Below are positions 35,853 to 46,800 of a DNA stretch of 64,000 nucleotides, in pieces. The DNA lies in assembly GCF_017876535.1 (NCBI RefSeq), contig NZ_JAGIOF010000001.1, positions 1,984,001 through 2,048,000 on the forward strand, given 5' to 3'. The notes beneath the pieces are model-generated. The model did not search any database, had not been told where the DNA came from, and saw only the letters and a list, made by a program, of their open reading frames with translations. Position numbers and translations under genes: made by a program. Position 1 is the stretch's first letter. Every line of letters starts with the position of its first letter. This stretch comes from Paeniglutamicibacter kerguelensis. GTDB taxonomy: Bacteria > Actinomycetota > Actinomycetes > Actinomycetales > Micrococcaceae.

Positions 35853-36161
35853 TTAAGCGATCGAGGTGACCTTGACCTTGGTCAACATAGCGCGGAAACC
35901 CTGGCGCTTCTTGTAACCGGTCTTGTTCTTGTACTTCTGGATGACAATCTTCTGGCCGCGAAGGTTCTCAATAACCTCAGCGGTCACCTTAACCTTGGCC
36001 AGCTCGTCGGCTGCGGAAGTTACCTTCTCGCCATCTACCAGCAACAGGGCCGGCAGTTCAATGGAGGCGCCTGGGGCGGCCTTCAGGCGATCAAGGGTAA
36101 CGAGGTCTCCAACAGAAACCTTTTCCTGGCGGCCGCCAGCGCGGACAATTGCGTACACCAC
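35853..36161 (-). CDS. rplU: 50S ribosomal protein L21
   Basis: 102 residues from the GTG at 36161, the family-typical start [19 protein letters not shown]. An in-frame GTG at 36173 would add four residues and cannot be excluded. The C-terminal [14 protein letters not shown] binds 23S rRNA. Together with rpmA it forms the usual rplU-rpmA unit between rne and obgE. Confidence 0.97.
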   Translation of the reverse strand: MVYAIVRAGGRQEKVSVGDLVTLDRLKAAPGASIELPALLLVDGEKVTSAADELAKVKVTAEVIENLRGQKIVIQKYKNKTGYKKRQGFRAMLTKVKVTSIA

Positions 36162-36356
36162 GTGGGTACTCACTTCTACTCGACGTTCAATATGTCTTGC
36201 TGCGCATCACTACCTCAAATACAAACGAGGATTGCGCTGTGCTGGCACGCCGAGCGGAAGAATCCGATAGCTGGCGTTCGCACCGAGGATCCAGACTACG
36301 CTAAAAAGCGCTGCCGGGGCAAATACAACTTACCCCAGCAAGTCGTCAAGACCCAA

Positions 36357-39300
36357 TTATTTCAACTCGTTGACCGGCACCCCGACACCCAGCATAATCG
36401 GCGCATTGGCGTCGTTTAGGGGCTGAGCGGCCTTTGGGATATCTGCCAACGAAGCAACATGGGCGGAACCCGGTGTTGCAAGCGTGTCCGATGCCACAGA
36501 AACTGCGGCGTCAGACCCGCCCTGCGGGCTCGTGGCACGGCGGCTGCGCTTGACGCGCGCCACCGGCTCGATGCCCGAAGTCTTAGAGGTCGCCACAACG
36601 GCCTTCGCCTCCGAAGGTGCTGCGGCGGAAGCCTGCCCTGCCACGCCGGAGATGACCGGTGCAGCCTGCTCGGGAGCCTGCGAAGCCTGCTCCGGAGCGG
36701 GGGCCTTGGAACGGCTCTTGCGGCGGCTACGGCTGCGCGGGGCGCGGGTGGCGCCCTGGGCATCTTCGTGTCCGCCGGCGTCGTGGGACTCCGCATCCTC
36801 GACCGGGGAATTGTCCGGAAGCGCTGCTTCCAGGTTCTCCAGGGTCAGCTCCGGGGCCGAAGCCTCGGAACCGGCACGGCGGCGGCGTGCGTTCGGCACC
36901 ACAACCTGCTCTCCACCCACGGTAAGCGTGGCACCGGCGGCTTCTGCCGCGGCATCCTCGTGTTCGTGGGCAGCGTGTGCGGCTGCGGCGATGTTGGCAA
37001 AGGCCGTGCGCGCCGCGGTGGCCTTGGCCTCGTTGGCCTCCGGCTCCACGGCATGAACCTCGGTTTCCGCCTCGGTGGTGTGCTCGACCGTGGTCGGCTC
37101 TTCCGATGCGCGGTTGCGGCGGCGGCGCTCGGCCCGCGAAGGCTTCTCCTGGCCACGGCTGGCAGCTACATGCGGCTCGCCGGCGGAGTTGAACGTACGG
37201 CGGTGCTCAACGGGCTCGTCGTGGGTGATCACGCCGCGGCCGTTGCAGGCCTCGCAGTTCTCGCCGAAGACCTCCAGCAGGCCGGTGCCCATGCGCTTTC
37301 GCGTCATCTGCACCAGGCCAAGGCTGGTGACCTCGGCAACCTGGTGCTTGGTCCGGTCGCGGCCCAGGCATTCGACCAGGCGGCGGAGCACCAGGTCGCG
37401 GTTGGACTCGAGCACCATGTCGATGAAGTCGATGACGATGATGCCGCCGATGTCGCGCAGGCGCAGTTGGCGAACGACTTCCTCGGCCGCCTCCAGGTTG
37501 TTCTTGGTGACGGTTTCCTCGAGGTTGCCGCCGGAGCCGGTGAACTTGCCGGTGTTGACGTCGACAACCGTCATGGCTTCGGTGCGGTCGATGACCAGCG
37601 AGCCGCCCGAGGGCAGGAAGACCTTGCGGTCAAGTGCCTTGTGGATCTGCTCGTCGATGCGGAAGGTGCTGAAGATGTCTACGTTGCTCTCCCACTTTTC
37701 CAGGCGTGAGATCAAGTCCGGGGCCACGTAGGTCACGTAGGCCTCGATGGTGTCCCATGCCTCGTTGCCGGAGACGATCAACTTGGTGAAGTCCTCGTTG
37801 AACACGTCGCGGACGACCTTGATGGTCAGGTCCGGTTCGCCGTAGAGCAGTTCCGGGGCCAGCGTCTTGGTGGACGTCGAGGCGGCCTCGATGCCCTCCC
37901 ACTGGGCGCGCAGGCGGTTGATGTCGTTCATCAACTCTTCCTCGGAGGCGCCCTCCGCCGCGGTGCGGACGATGACGCCCGCGTTTTCCGGCAGGTGGTC
38001 CTTGAGGATCTTCTTCAGGCGGTTGCGCTCGACATCGGGAAGCTTGCGGGAGATGCCGGTCATCGAGCCGCCCGGCACGTAGACCAGGTAGCGTCCCGGC
38101 AGGGAGATCTGGGAAGTCAGGCGGGCACCCTTGTGGCCCACCGGATCCTTGGTGACCTGCACCAGCACGGTGTCCCCGGACTTCAGGGCGTGTTCGATGC
38201 GGCGCGGCTGGCCGTCGAGGCCCGCGACATCCCAGTTGACCTCGCCGGCGTAGAGCACGGCGTTGCGGCCGCGTCCGATGTCAACGAAGGCGGCTTCCAT
38301 GGAAGGCAGCACGTTCTGCACCTTGCCGATGTAGACGTTGCCGATCAGCGAATCCTGCTGGGTCTTGGAGACGAAGTGCTCGGCAAGGATGCCGTCCTCC
38401 AGGACGCCGATCTGGATGCGGTCCTCGCGCTGGCGCACGATCATCTGGCGGTCGACGGATTCGCGGCGTGCGAGGAACTCGGCCTCGGTGATCACCTGGC
38501 GGCGGCGGCCGGACTCGCGCGAATCGCGGCGGCGCTGGCGCTTGGCTTCCAAGCGGGTCGAACCCTTGACGGCGGTGACCTTGTTGGACATGACCGAATC
38601 CAGGGACGTGCGCGGTGCGCGCACGCGGGTGATCGTGTTGGGAGGATCGTCCTGTTCGCCACCGGCCAGTTCCAGGTCGGCCTCGCCGCGGCGGCGGCGG
38701 CGGCGGCGGCGCGAAACGACGGCGTCGCCATCGGTCTCGTCCTCGTCGGTCTCGGCACCCTCGGCGGCTTCGCCCTCGGTGCGGGTGCGGGAACGCGAAC
38801 GGCGGTTGCGGCGGTTGCCGGCCGAATCCTCGTCTTCGTCCTCGTCGGCGGCGACGGGTGCGACCGCGGAAAGGTCGGGAGCCTGGAACAGCACGGAGAG
38901 TGCCATTTCCGGAATCGCGAACGGATCGGTGATGCCTGCGGATTCGGTTCCGCCGGTGGCCATGGCCTCCGCGGCGACGGCCTCGACGATGCTCGCGGCG
39001 ACGGCAGGAACTTCGGCCGGAGCCTCGGCAACAACCTCGGCGGCGGGCGCCTTGGCCGAACGCGAGGAACGGGTCGGACGCTTGCGCGCCGTCTTGGCCG
39101 GTGCCTCTGCGGGGGCTTCTTCGGTTACTTCTGCGCTTGCTTCGACCGGGGCTTCAGCCACGACGACAACTTCTTCGGTTACTTCAACCACTGATGCTTC
39201 GACAACGGCAGTTTCAACCACCGGAACTTCGGCCACGGGAGCCGCAACGGCGGCTTCCTTGGCCGGGGTGCCGGCAGCGTCGCCGGCGGGTGCCGAGGCG

Positions 39301-39827
39301 CGGCGGGAACGTGAACGTGTCGGGCGCTTGGCCGGTGCCTTCGCTTCGGCCTTTTCCTCGACCTTGGCCGGGGCTTCGACGGCGGGCTCGGCTGCGGATG
39401 CCGCAACGGGGGCAGGCTCAATGAGGCCGACCGGGGCATCGGTGCTGGCGACCGGGCTGGTGACGGCCGAGGTGGCGCGGCGCGGGCCGCGCTTGGCCGG
39501 GGCCTTCTTCACGGGTGCGGCCGCCACCGGTGCGGCGGCCGGGGTCTCAACGGTTGGCGCTGCCGCGGGGGCCTCGGCCTTGGCGTTGGCGGCCGGGCGG
39601 CGGCGTGCCGCGGTGGTGCGGGCCGCTGCGGTGCGCGGCGCAACGTTGGCGCGGGTCTTGCTGGTGGGCGCCGCGGCCGCTTCATTGAGTTCGGCTAGGG
39701 TCATCGCACGGCGCACCGGGCGGGCCGGGACCGTGGGTTCGCTGGAGGTGTTGCGTGGGCGGCTGGTGCGGGTTCGTGCCTTGGGGGCCTGACCTGCCGC
39801 TTTTGATTCGTCGCGATTTGCTGCCAT
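36357..39827 (-). CDS. rne: Ribonuclease E/G family
   Basis: 1156 residues from the ATG at 39827 (GAGGAG about 12 bases upstream). The N-terminal 430 residues are an Ala/Pro/Glu-rich acidic-basic extension. The S1 domain is at about 520-620 (IGNVYIGKVQNVLPSMEAAFVDIGRG), the catalytic RNase H/DNase-I-like core follows with VVDVNTGKFTGSGGNL and IIVIDFIDM (metal-binding Asp), and the Zn-link is CEACNGRG. A charged, disordered tail of about 290 residues follows. The layout (catalytic core in the middle of two disordered arms) is typical of actinobacterial RNase E. An eight-Arg run (about 38689-38710) is coded by a pure CGC repeat. Confidence 0.95.
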   Translation of the reverse strand: MAANRDESKAAGQAPKARTRTSRPRNTSSEPTVPARPVRRAMTLAELNEAAAAPTSKTRANVAPRTAAARTTAARRRPAANAKAEAPAAAPTVETPAAAPVAAAPVKKAPAKRGPRRATSAVTSPVASTDAPVGLIEPAPVAASAAEPAVEAPAKVEEKAEAKAPAKRPTRSRSRRASAPAGDAAGTPAKEAAVAAPVAEVPVVETAVVEASVVEVTEEVVVVAEAPVEASAEVTEEAPAEAPAKTARKRPTRSSRSAKAPAAEVVAEAPAEVPAVAASIVEAVAAEAMATGGTESAGITDPFAIPEMALSVLFQAPDLSAVAPVAADEDEDEDSAGNRRNRRSRSRTRTEGEAAEGAETDEDETDGDAVVSRRRRRRRRGEADLELAGGEQDDPPNTITRVRAPRTSLDSVMSNKVTAVKGSTRLEAKRQRRRDSRESGRRRQVITEAEFLARRESVDRQMIVRQREDRIQIGVLEDGILAEHFVSKTQQDSLIGNVYIGKVQNVLPSMEAAFVDIGRGRNAVLYAGEVNWDVAGLDGQPRRIEHALKSGDTVLVQVTKDPVGHKGARLTSQISLPGRYLVYVPGGSMTGISRKLPDVERNRLKKILKDHLPENAGVIVRTAAEGASEEELMNDINRLRAQWEGIEAASTSTKTLAPELLYGEPDLTIKVVRDVFNEDFTKLIVSGNEAWDTIEAYVTYVAPDLISRLEKWESNVDIFSTFRIDEQIHKALDRKVFLPSGGSLVIDRTEAMTVVDVNTGKFTGSGGNLEETVTKNNLEAAEEVVRQLRLRDIGGIIVIDFIDMVLESNRDLVLRRLVECLGRDRTKHQVAEVTSLGLVQMTRKRMGTGLLEVFGENCEACNGRGVITHDEPVEHRRTFNSAGEPHVAASRGQEKPSRAERRRRNRASEEPTTVEHTTEAETEVHAVEPEANEAKATAARTAFANIAAAAHAAHEHEDAAAEAAGATLTVGGEQVVVPNARRRRAGSEASAPELTLENLEAALPDNSPVEDAESHDAGGHEDAQGATRAPRSRSRRKSRSKAPAPEQASQAPEQAAPVISGVAGQASAAAPSEAKAVVATSKTSGIEPVARVKRSRRATSPQGGSDAAVSVASDTLATPGSAHVASLADIPKAAQPLNDANAPIMLGVGVPVNELK
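38689..38709. repeat. Trinucleotide tract (CGG)x7 inside rne
   Basis: Seven uninterrupted CGG units on the plus strand encode an Arg run of the N-terminal arm of RNase E/G. Three-base slippage would only change the number of Arg residues. Confidence 0.85.
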
Positions 39828-40384
39828 TTTAAAAGAGTGCTCCTCATGGATCGGCTGCTCCCACAGATAGCTCGCCGAGCCTTGGTTGGTTCGCAGTAAC
39901 CGGGCCGGTGTGGCCGCGTGTCCTAGCGGAAGTCGTGTGCTCGTCTTGCAGGGTACGCCAACCATTGTGGGGCGCGGCATCCGGCAAAACCAACGGCGCT
40001 TTTCCAAACAAGCCGCTTTTTGTTGCGGCGACCAAATCGCGGTATTCGCTCAGACCTTCATATAGGCGGTCTCTACACAGCAGATGCATCGCAATCGGGC
40101 TTGAAAGCCTGTCGTTGGGTTGAAAGCAGACTGTGGATCCGCGAACAACCACTGCAATTGTCTCATACCGCGGAACTTCTATGGACCCACCTGCGCGATT
40201 CGACGCGTTCGGGCATGTCGCGCAGCCCGCGGACCCCTCCCCCGACCGCGTTGGCTACTCCGTCTTGACATGCGGTTTGCCGTGCTCCGGGGCCGTTGAC
40301 ACGGTTTCGAGCACTAGACTTCAAGCATCGGCACCGCATCGCCGGCGCCGCCGAACCACTGCAGGAAAACCAAGGGAGTTATTG
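39828..40384. other. Intergenic region between rne and the VKOR gene
   Basis: 557 bp between two divergent genes. The short frames here have no family signature. It must hold both promoters; a -10-like TAGACT stands at 40315-40320 for the plus-strand gene, with TTGACA too close (13 bp) to be its -35. The rne-proximal 300 bases could be its 5' leader, which in other bacteria is a target for autoregulation, but I see no defined structure. Confidence 0.5.
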
Positions 40385-41020
40385 ATGAGCACGTCCCGAG
40401 CCGACGCGGACTCGACAAGCATCGACGAGGCAGGCCTTCCGGCATTGCGGCGGGCCAAGCCGTTCGGGTTCTTCCTGGTGCTCACCGCAGGCGTCGCCTG
40501 GATCGCCTCCGGCATCCTGGTGCTCGAGCGCCTGGCCCTGTACAAGAACCCGGACTACGTGACCAGCTGCGACTTCAACCCGTGGGTCTCCTGCGGCACC
40601 ATCATGAAATCCAGCCAGGCCGCGCTCCTGGGCTTTCCGAACCCGTTCCTGGGCATCGTGGGCTTCGGCATCGTCATCACCATCGGCATGGCGCTGCTGG
40701 CCGGGGCCCGGTTTGCCCGCTGGTACTGGCTGGGGCTGCAGGCGGGCGTCACCTTGGCGATGGTCTTCATCATCTGGCTCTGGTCCCAGGCGCTGTACGA
40801 GATCAACGCGCTGTGCCTGTACTGCATGGTGGTGTGGGCGATGATGATCCCGATGTTCATGTTCACCACGGCCCGCAACGCGGCCCACGGCGTGATCCCG
40901 GCCCCCGCGGGCCTCAAGCGGTTCCTCGCCGAATGGACGTGGGTGCTGACCGTCGTGCTGCTGATCCTGGCGGCCGCGAGCGTCGTCCTTCGCTTCCCGC
41001 AGGCGTTCTTCGGTGGCTGA
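40385..41020 (+). CDS. Vitamin K epoxide reductase (VKOR) family protein
   Basis: 211 residues, with four or five membrane helices starting at about 27. Both cysteine pairs of the family can be seen: SCDFNPWVSCGTIMKS (loop pair) and ALCLYCMVVW (CxxC active site). In Actinobacteria VKOR reoxidises a DsbA-like thiol oxidase and passes electrons to menaquinone, supporting disulfide formation outside the membrane. No DsbA-like gene is adjacent here. AAGGGAG precedes the ATG at 40385. The 3' end overlaps the DUF2809 gene by 8 bases. Confidence 0.93.
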   Translation: MSTSRADADSTSIDEAGLPALRRAKPFGFFLVLTAGVAWIASGILVLERLALYKNPDYVTSCDFNPWVSCGTIMKSSQAALLGFPNPFLGIVGFGIVITIGMALLAGARFARWYWLGLQAGVTLAMVFIIWLWSQALYEINALCLYCMVVWAMMIPMFMFTTARNAAHGVIPAPAGLKRFLAEWTWVLTVVLLILAAASVVLRFPQAFFGG

Positions 41021-41411
41021 CCCGCGGGCGCGCAGGCGGCGGCTGGCCGCGGGGCTGCTGGTTGTGCCGGTGGTTGTCCTGGGCCTCGGGGCCCGGTTCC
41101 TTGCCGCGGGGCCGGCGGCGGACCTCTCCGGGGGCGTGCTCTACGCGGTGCTCATCTATGTCCTGCTAGTGTTCCTGCGTCCGCGCGCCGCCGCCTGGTC
41201 CAACGCCGCGATCACCCTGGCCTTCTGCACGGCCATCGAGCTGCTGCAGATCACCTCGATCCCGGCAACGCTTGGCGCCGCCTTCCCGCCGATCCGGCTG
41301 GTGCTCGGGTCCACCTTTGTCCCGTTGGACCTGCTGGCCTACGCGATCGGCACGGCGCTGGCGTTCGGCATCGATTCGCTCATCGGATCGGTGCGGGCCG
41401 GCCGGGAGTGA
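41013..41411 (+). CDS. DUF2809 family membrane protein
   Basis: 132 residues from GTG 41013, overlapping the VKOR gene. Hydrophobic segments at about 10-28, 38-55, 63-80 and 100-118 predict four helices. The segment FCTAIELLQITSIP with an acidic residue in a membrane helix is characteristic of DUF2809 (VanZ-like fold). Function unknown. Likely cotranscribed with the VKOR gene and ended by the strong hairpin downstream. Confidence 0.82.
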   Translation: MADPRARRRRLAAGLLVVPVVVLGLGARFLAAGPAADLSGGVLYAVLIYVLLVFLRPRAAAWSNAAITLAFCTAIELLQITSIPATLGAAFPPIRLVLGSTFVPLDLLAYAIGTALAFGIDSLIGSVRAGRE

Positions 41412-41444
41412 ACCCCGCCCGGCTCTGAAACCGGTCCGGACGGA

Positions 41445-41494
41445 CCAAGGGCCCGGCACCGCTCCCCCGATGGGGGAAGGTGCCGGGCCCTTGG
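41445..41494. terminator. Bidirectional terminator between DUF2809 and ndk
   Basis: CCAAGGGCCCGGCACC and its exact complement form 16-bp arms, with CCCCC/GGGGG pairing again in the inner loop. It serves two convergent genes. Confidence 0.9.
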
Positions 41495-41520
41495 CGTTTG
41501 CCCTTTAGTCGTTGAACCGC

Positions 41521-41937
41521 TTAGGCGAACCAGATGCCGATTTCGCGGGTCGCGGACTCGACCGAGTCCGAACCGTGGACCAGGTTCTGCTGGACCTTCA
41601 GGCCCCAGTCGCGGCCCAGGTCGCCGCGGATGGTGCCCGGGGCGGCGGTGGTCGGGTCGGTGGTGCCGGCCAGCGAGCGGAAACCGGTGATGACGTTGTG
41701 GCCCTCGGCGATGACGGCCACGACCGGGCCGGAAAGCATGAACTCCACGAGCGGTTCGTAGAACGGCTTGCCCACGTGCTCCTCGTAGTGCGCCTCGAGC
41801 AGTTCGCGGGTCGCGTGGACCTGCTTGAGCTCGACGACGTCGTAGCCCTTGGCCTCGACGCGGGCGATGATCTGGCCGGTCAGCCGGCGCTTGACGCCGT
41901 CGGGCTTGATGAGGATGAGGGTGCGTTCAATGGTCAT
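41521..41937 (-). CDS. ndk: Nucleoside diphosphate kinase
   Basis: 138 residues. TLILIKPDGVKRRLTG opens the fold and NLVHGSDSVESA carries the phospho-accepting His121. It balances NTP and dNTP pools. Last gene of the ileS-folC-DUF4233-ndk block, the usual actinobacterial order. Confidence 0.98.
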   Translation of the reverse strand: MTIERTLILIKPDGVKRRLTGQIIARVEAKGYDVVELKQVHATRELLEAHYEEHVGKPFYEPLVEFMLSGPVVAVIAEGHNVITGFRSLAGTTDPTTAAPGTIRGDLGRDWGLKVQQNLVHGSDSVESATREIGIWFA

Positions 41938-42008
41938 GAAGCTGCTCCTGTCACGTGTTTGTGGTGCGGAAAATGGTATTTGGTACTGATTCTACGGTTG
42001 TGCGCCGG

Positions 42009-42452
42009 CTACGGGGCGTCGGGCTCCGGGTTCGCGGCGTCCCACTTGGCCTGCTCCCGGGCCCGCCGGGCGGTCTCCACGTCCATCGAGTGCCCCTTGG
42101 TCACCGCGTACCACCAGGTGGCGGCGAACGCCAGGCCGATGACAAACATCTCCGGCATGAGGAAGCCGGTCAGGATGAAAACGACCTGCAGGGCCCAGCC
42201 AATGGCGTATCCCAGCGGTTTTTTCAGCAGGGCGCAGGTGAAGATGCAGGCCAGCGCCAGCACGGCGCCGGCGCCGAGCGCCAACACCGGGCTGACCGTC
42301 TCGCGGTTGAGCCCGGAGTAGGCCAGCGCGACGAAAAACGCCAGGAAGGCCTCCAGTGTGAGCACCGTTGAGGCGAACATCACACGCGTGGAGCGCGGCT
42401 TTTTCGGTTGGCCCGGGCGCCATTCACGCTGCGCCTTGGTCATTCGTGCCAT
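42009..42452 (-). CDS. DUF4233 family membrane protein
   Basis: 147 residues with four predicted helices (about 25-45, 55-75, 82-100, 103-118) and a polar C-terminal tail. STRVMFASTVLTLEAFLAFFVALA and LQVVFILTGFLMPEMFVIGLAFAATWWYA match DUF4233, always found between folC and ndk in this phylum. Function unknown. 3 bp behind folC. Confidence 0.9.
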   Translation of the reverse strand: MARMTKAQREWRPGQPKKPRSTRVMFASTVLTLEAFLAFFVALAYSGLNRETVSPVLALGAGAVLALACIFTCALLKKPLGYAIGWALQVVFILTGFLMPEMFVIGLAFAATWWYAVTKGHSMDVETARRAREQAKWDAANPEPDAP

Positions 42453-42455
42453 GGC

Positions 42456-43817
42456 CTACGCGCCTCCCATCAGCATGCGGGTCTCCCCGATCAACGTGAT
42501 CGACCCGGTGACGAGCACGCCGCCGCCGAAGTCCTCGGAGTCCTCCGCACGGCCGACGGCCCATTCCAGGGCGTCGTCGAGGCGCTCGGTGACAAAGAGG
42601 TCCTCCTCGTTGAAACCGGCCTCCAATGCCATTCCGGCCAGTTCGCCGGCGGGGATGGCGCGCGGGGAGTTGGACTGCGTGATGCAGACGTCCTCCACCA
42701 GGTCGATGTACTGTTCGCGCAGTTCGGCGAGCATCGCCGGGGCGTCCTTTTCGGCGAGGATGCCGATGACCAGCACCAGCTTGGAGAACCCGAAGGCCTC
42801 CTTGACGGCCTTGGCCGAGGCGCGGATGCCGTCCGGGTTGTGGCCGGCGTCAAGCAGCACGCTCGGGGCGGTGCGGATGACCTCCAGGCGCCCCGGGCTG
42901 GTGGCGGCGCCGAAGCCCTCCATGACCAGGTCGTGGTTCAGCTCCGTCTCGCCTCCCCCGATGAACGCCTCCACGGCGGCCAGCGCCACCGCGGCGTTCT
43001 GCGCCTGGTGTTCGCCGTGCAGCGGCAGCAGGATGCCCGGGTAGCGCCCGGCCAGCCCCTGCAGGTCCAGCTGCTGGCCGCCGACGGCGATGATGCGGTC
43101 CTCGACGCCGAATTCGACGCCCTCGAACCGGTAGGGGACCTCGAGTTCGCGGGCGCGGTCCAGCAGCACCTGCGCGGCGTCGGCCGGCTGTGCCGCGGAG
43201 ATGAGGAAGCCGCCGGGCTTGATGATGCCCGCCTTCTCCTCGGCGATCAGCTCGGTGGTATCCCCCAGCAGGTCCGTGTGGTCCAGCGAGATCGGGGTCA
43301 CCACGGAGACCTGGCCGTCGCCGACGTTCGTGGCGTCGGTGATGCCGCCCAGGCCGACCTCGATGATCGCCACGTCCACCGGGGCGTCGGCGAAGACCGC
43401 GAAGCCCAGGATGGTGATCGCCTCGAAGAAGGTCAGCCGGTTCTCGCCCTTGGCCGTGAGCTCGTCGTCGACGATCTGCAGGTACGGGGCGATCTCGTGC
43501 CAGATCCGCACGAACGTCTCGTCGTCCACCGAGTCGCCGTCGATCGCGATGCGTTCGGTGACCGATGTCAGGTGCGGCGAGGAGTAGCGGCCGGTGCGCA
43601 GGTCGTGGGCGCGCAGCAGCGACTCGATCATGCGCGCCGTGCTGGTTTTCCCGTTGGTGCCCGTCACATGGATGATCGGGAACGCCTTGTTGGGCTCCCC
43701 GAGAATCTCCATGGCGCGGAACATCGGTTCCATGCGCGGTTCGATCTTGTTTTCCGGCGCGCGCGCCAGCAGCTCGGCGTAGACGCCCTCTACAGAAAAC
43801 CTGTCAAAGTTGCTCAC
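42456..43817 (-). CDS. folC: Folylpolyglutamate synthase/dihydrofolate synthase
   Basis: 453 residues. [20 protein letters not shown] is the Mur-ligase-type P-loop, [27 protein letters not shown] is the folate-binding stretch with the Mg-binding Glu before it (IIEVGLGG), and the C-terminal domain ends with [13 protein letters not shown]. It adds glutamate to dihydropteroate or folates. GTG start overlapping the ileS stop by 4 bases, hence translational coupling. Confidence 0.96.
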   Translation of the reverse strand: MSNFDRFSVEGVYAELLARAPENKIEPRMEPMFRAMEILGEPNKAFPIIHVTGTNGKTSTARMIESLLRAHDLRTGRYSSPHLTSVTERIAIDGDSVDDETFVRIWHEIAPYLQIVDDELTAKGENRLTFFEAITILGFAVFADAPVDVAIIEVGLGGITDATNVGDGQVSVVTPISLDHTDLLGDTTELIAEEKAGIIKPGGFLISAAQPADAAQVLLDRARELEVPYRFEGVEFGVEDRIIAVGGQQLDLQGLAGRYPGILLPLHGEHQAQNAAVALAAVEAFIGGGETELNHDLVMEGFGAATSPGRLEVIRTAPSVLLDAGHNPDGIRASAKAVKEAFGFSKLVLVIGILAEKDAPAMLAELREQYIDLVEDVCITQSNSPRAIPAGELAGMALEAGFNEEDLFVTERLDDALEWAVGRAEDSEDFGGGVLVTGSITLIGETRMLMGGA

Positions 43818-46800
43818 GTGGTTGGTCCCATTTCATTCTCGGCGGCCTCGGCGGCAGCCACGGTTTCGACACGGACGACCGGTGCGGCGCCGTCCTCGGC
43901 GGTGAGAAGCACCAGGCCCGTGCTCAGGGTTTCGCCCTTGATCAGTTCGGCGTTGGCATGCAGCGCGGCCACGGTGGCCGCATCGGCGGTGATTTCGGTG
44001 CGGATGCGGTCCCCGACCAGCAGGTCCGCGTCCTTGCGGGCGGACTGGATGGCGCGGACCATGTCCCGCGCGGTTCCCTCCGCGGCCAGCTCGGCGGTGA
44101 CCTCGGTGTCTAGCACCAGGAAGCCGCCGCCGGGCAGCACGGCCGCGGCGATCGATTCCTCGGACGCGCCGGCGGCGACCACGGTTTCCAGCGTGTACTC
44201 GTGGGGTTCGAGGTCCAGGCCGCCAGCGGTGACGGTCCCGGCGTCGGACACCGACCAGTCCCCGGACTTGGCTCCCTTGATGGCCAGCTGCACATTCTTG
44301 CCCAGCCGCGGGCCCGCCGCGCGGGCGTTGACGACCAGCTGCTGGCTGATGCCGTACTCGGCGGCGTTGGCCTCTGCGGCGTCGATCAGCGTGACGGAAC
44401 GCAGGTTCAGCTCGTCGGCGATGATGGTCGCGAACGTGCCGGCCAGCGCCGCGGCGTTCGGCGCGGCGACGGTCATGCCGGCCAGCGGCAGGCGCACGCG
44501 CAGGTTGGCGGCCTTGCGCAGCGAGGAACCGACGGAGGCGATCCGGCGGGTGGCTTCCATCGCGGCGACCAGCTCGTCGTGGCGGCCGAAGGCTTCGGCG
44601 TCGGGCCATTCGGCCAGGTGCACCGAGCGCCCGCCGGTGAGCCCGCGCCAGATTTCCTCGCTGGCCAGCGGCAGCAGCGAGGCGCTCACGCGGGTCAGCG
44701 TCTCCAGGCAGGTGTACAGGGTGTCGAAGGCGTTGGTGTCTTCGTCGAAGAAGCGCTGGCGGCTCCGGCGCACGTACCAGTTGGTCAGCGTGTCCATGTA
44801 CTGGCGGATGGTCTCGGCGGCCTCGGAGATGTCGTAGGCGTCGAGCTTCGCGGTGGCCTCGCGGACCAGGTCGCCGGTGGCGGCGAGCATGTACGCATCC
44901 AGCGGGTCCGTCGACGTGTAGGACAGCTTGGCCTGGTAGCCGGCGCCGTTGTTCGCGGCGTTGGTGTACAGGCAGAAGAAGTGCCAAACGTTCCACATGG
45001 GCAGCAGCACCTGGCGCACGCCCTCGCGGATGCCCTGCTCGGTGACAACCAGGTTGCCGCCGCGCAGGATCGGGGAGGCCATCAGGAACCAGCGCATGGC
45101 GTCGGAGCCGTCGCGGTCAAGCACCTCGTTTACGTCCGGGTAGTTCCTCAGCGACTTGGACATCTTCTGCCCGTCGGAGCCCAGCACGATGCCGTGGCTG
45201 ATCACGTTCTTGTACGCGGGGCGGTCGAAGAGCGCGGTGGAGAGGATGTGCATGGTGTAGAACCAGCCGCGGGTCTGCCCGATGTACTCGACGATGAAGT
45301 CCGCCGGGTGGTGGGTGTCGAACCAGTCCTTGTTCTCGAACGGGTAGTGCGTCTGGGCGTAGGGCATCGACCCGGAGTCGAACCAGACGTCCAGCACGTC
45401 CTCGACGCGGTGCATGGTGCCGGCGTCGGCACAGCCATCGTGGGACTTGACCAAGTCGTCGATGAACGGGCGGTGCAGGTCCGGCTGGCCCTCGTGGTTC
45501 AGCGGCAGGCGCCCGAAGGCGGCCTTGATCTCATCCAGGGATCCGTAGACCTCGCGGTGGGTGCACTCCTCGCCGTCGCATTCCCACACCGGGATCGGGG
45601 AACCCCAGTAGCGGTTGCGGGAGATCGACCAGTCGCGGGCGTTTTCCAGCCACTTGCCGAACTGGCCGTCCTTCACGTTCTCCGGGATCCAGTTGATCTG
45701 CTGGTTCAGCTCCAGCATGCGGTCCTTGATCTTGGTGACCTCGACGTACCAGGAGGAGATCGCGCGGTAGATCAGCGGGTTGCGGCAGCGCCAGCAGTGC
45801 GGGTAGGAGTGCTCGAAGGAGGCCTGCTTGATGAGGCGGGCGTCGTTCTTCAGCAGGTTGGTGATGGCCTTGTTGGCGTCGAACACCTGGACGCCGACGA
45901 TCTCCGCCAGCTCCCCGCCCTTGAACAGCGGCAGGAACTTGGCGCCCTCGTCGACCGAGAGGATCACCGGGATGCCGGCGGCCTCGCAGATCTTCTGGTC
46001 CTCCTCGCCGTAGGCCGGGGCCTGGTGGACGATGCCGGTGCCGTCGGTGGTGGTCACGTAGTCGGCGACCAGCAGCTGCCAGGCGTTGGCGGTGTTCCAG
46101 GTCTCGACATCGGCGAAGGTGTCCCACAGCGGTGCGTACCTGAGGCCGGCCAGGTCCTTGCCGGTGTAGCGCTTGGTGATGGCGTCCTCGGCGGCGGCGG
46201 CGTCCGCATAGCCCAGGTCCTTGGCGTAGGCTCCGAGCAGGTCCTCGGCGAGCATGAAGTCGCCGGTGGCGTTGGAGGCCTTCACGCCGTTTTCGCCGGC
46301 GGGCAGCACCGCGTAGACGACCTCGGGGCCGACGGCCAGGGCCATGTTGGTGGGCAGGGTCCACGGCGTGGTGGTCCAGGCCAGCGCCTGCACGCCCGCA
46401 AGCTCCCGGGAGATCTCCGACTCGCCGGCCAGCAGCGGGAAGGAGACGGTGACGGTCTGGTCCTGGCGGTCCTTGTAGACGTCGTCGTCCATGCGCAGCT
46501 CGTGGTTGGACAGCGGGGTCTCGTCCTTCCAGCAGTACGGCAGCACGCGGAAGCCCTGGTAGGTCAGGCCCTTCTCGTGCAGCTGCTTGAAGGCCCAGAT
46601 GACCGATTCCATGTACTCGACGTTCAGCGTCTTGTAGTCGTTCTCGAAGTCGACCCAGCGCGCCTGGCGGGTGACGTAGCTCTGCCACTCGTCGGCGTAC
46701 TTCATGACCGAGGTGCGGCAGGCGTCGTTGAACTTGTCGATGCCCATGGCCTCGATCTGCACCTTGTCCGTCATGCCCAGCTGCTTCATGGCCTCGAGCT

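Noticed and set aside
38689..38709. CGG tract in rne as a phase-variation switch
   Set aside because: Slippage by whole triplets would keep the frame and only change an Arg run in a disordered arm.
39844..40152. Minus-strand open frame upstream of rne as a gene
   Set aside because: No family motif, no ribosome binding site, and it covers the expected rne leader and promoter region.
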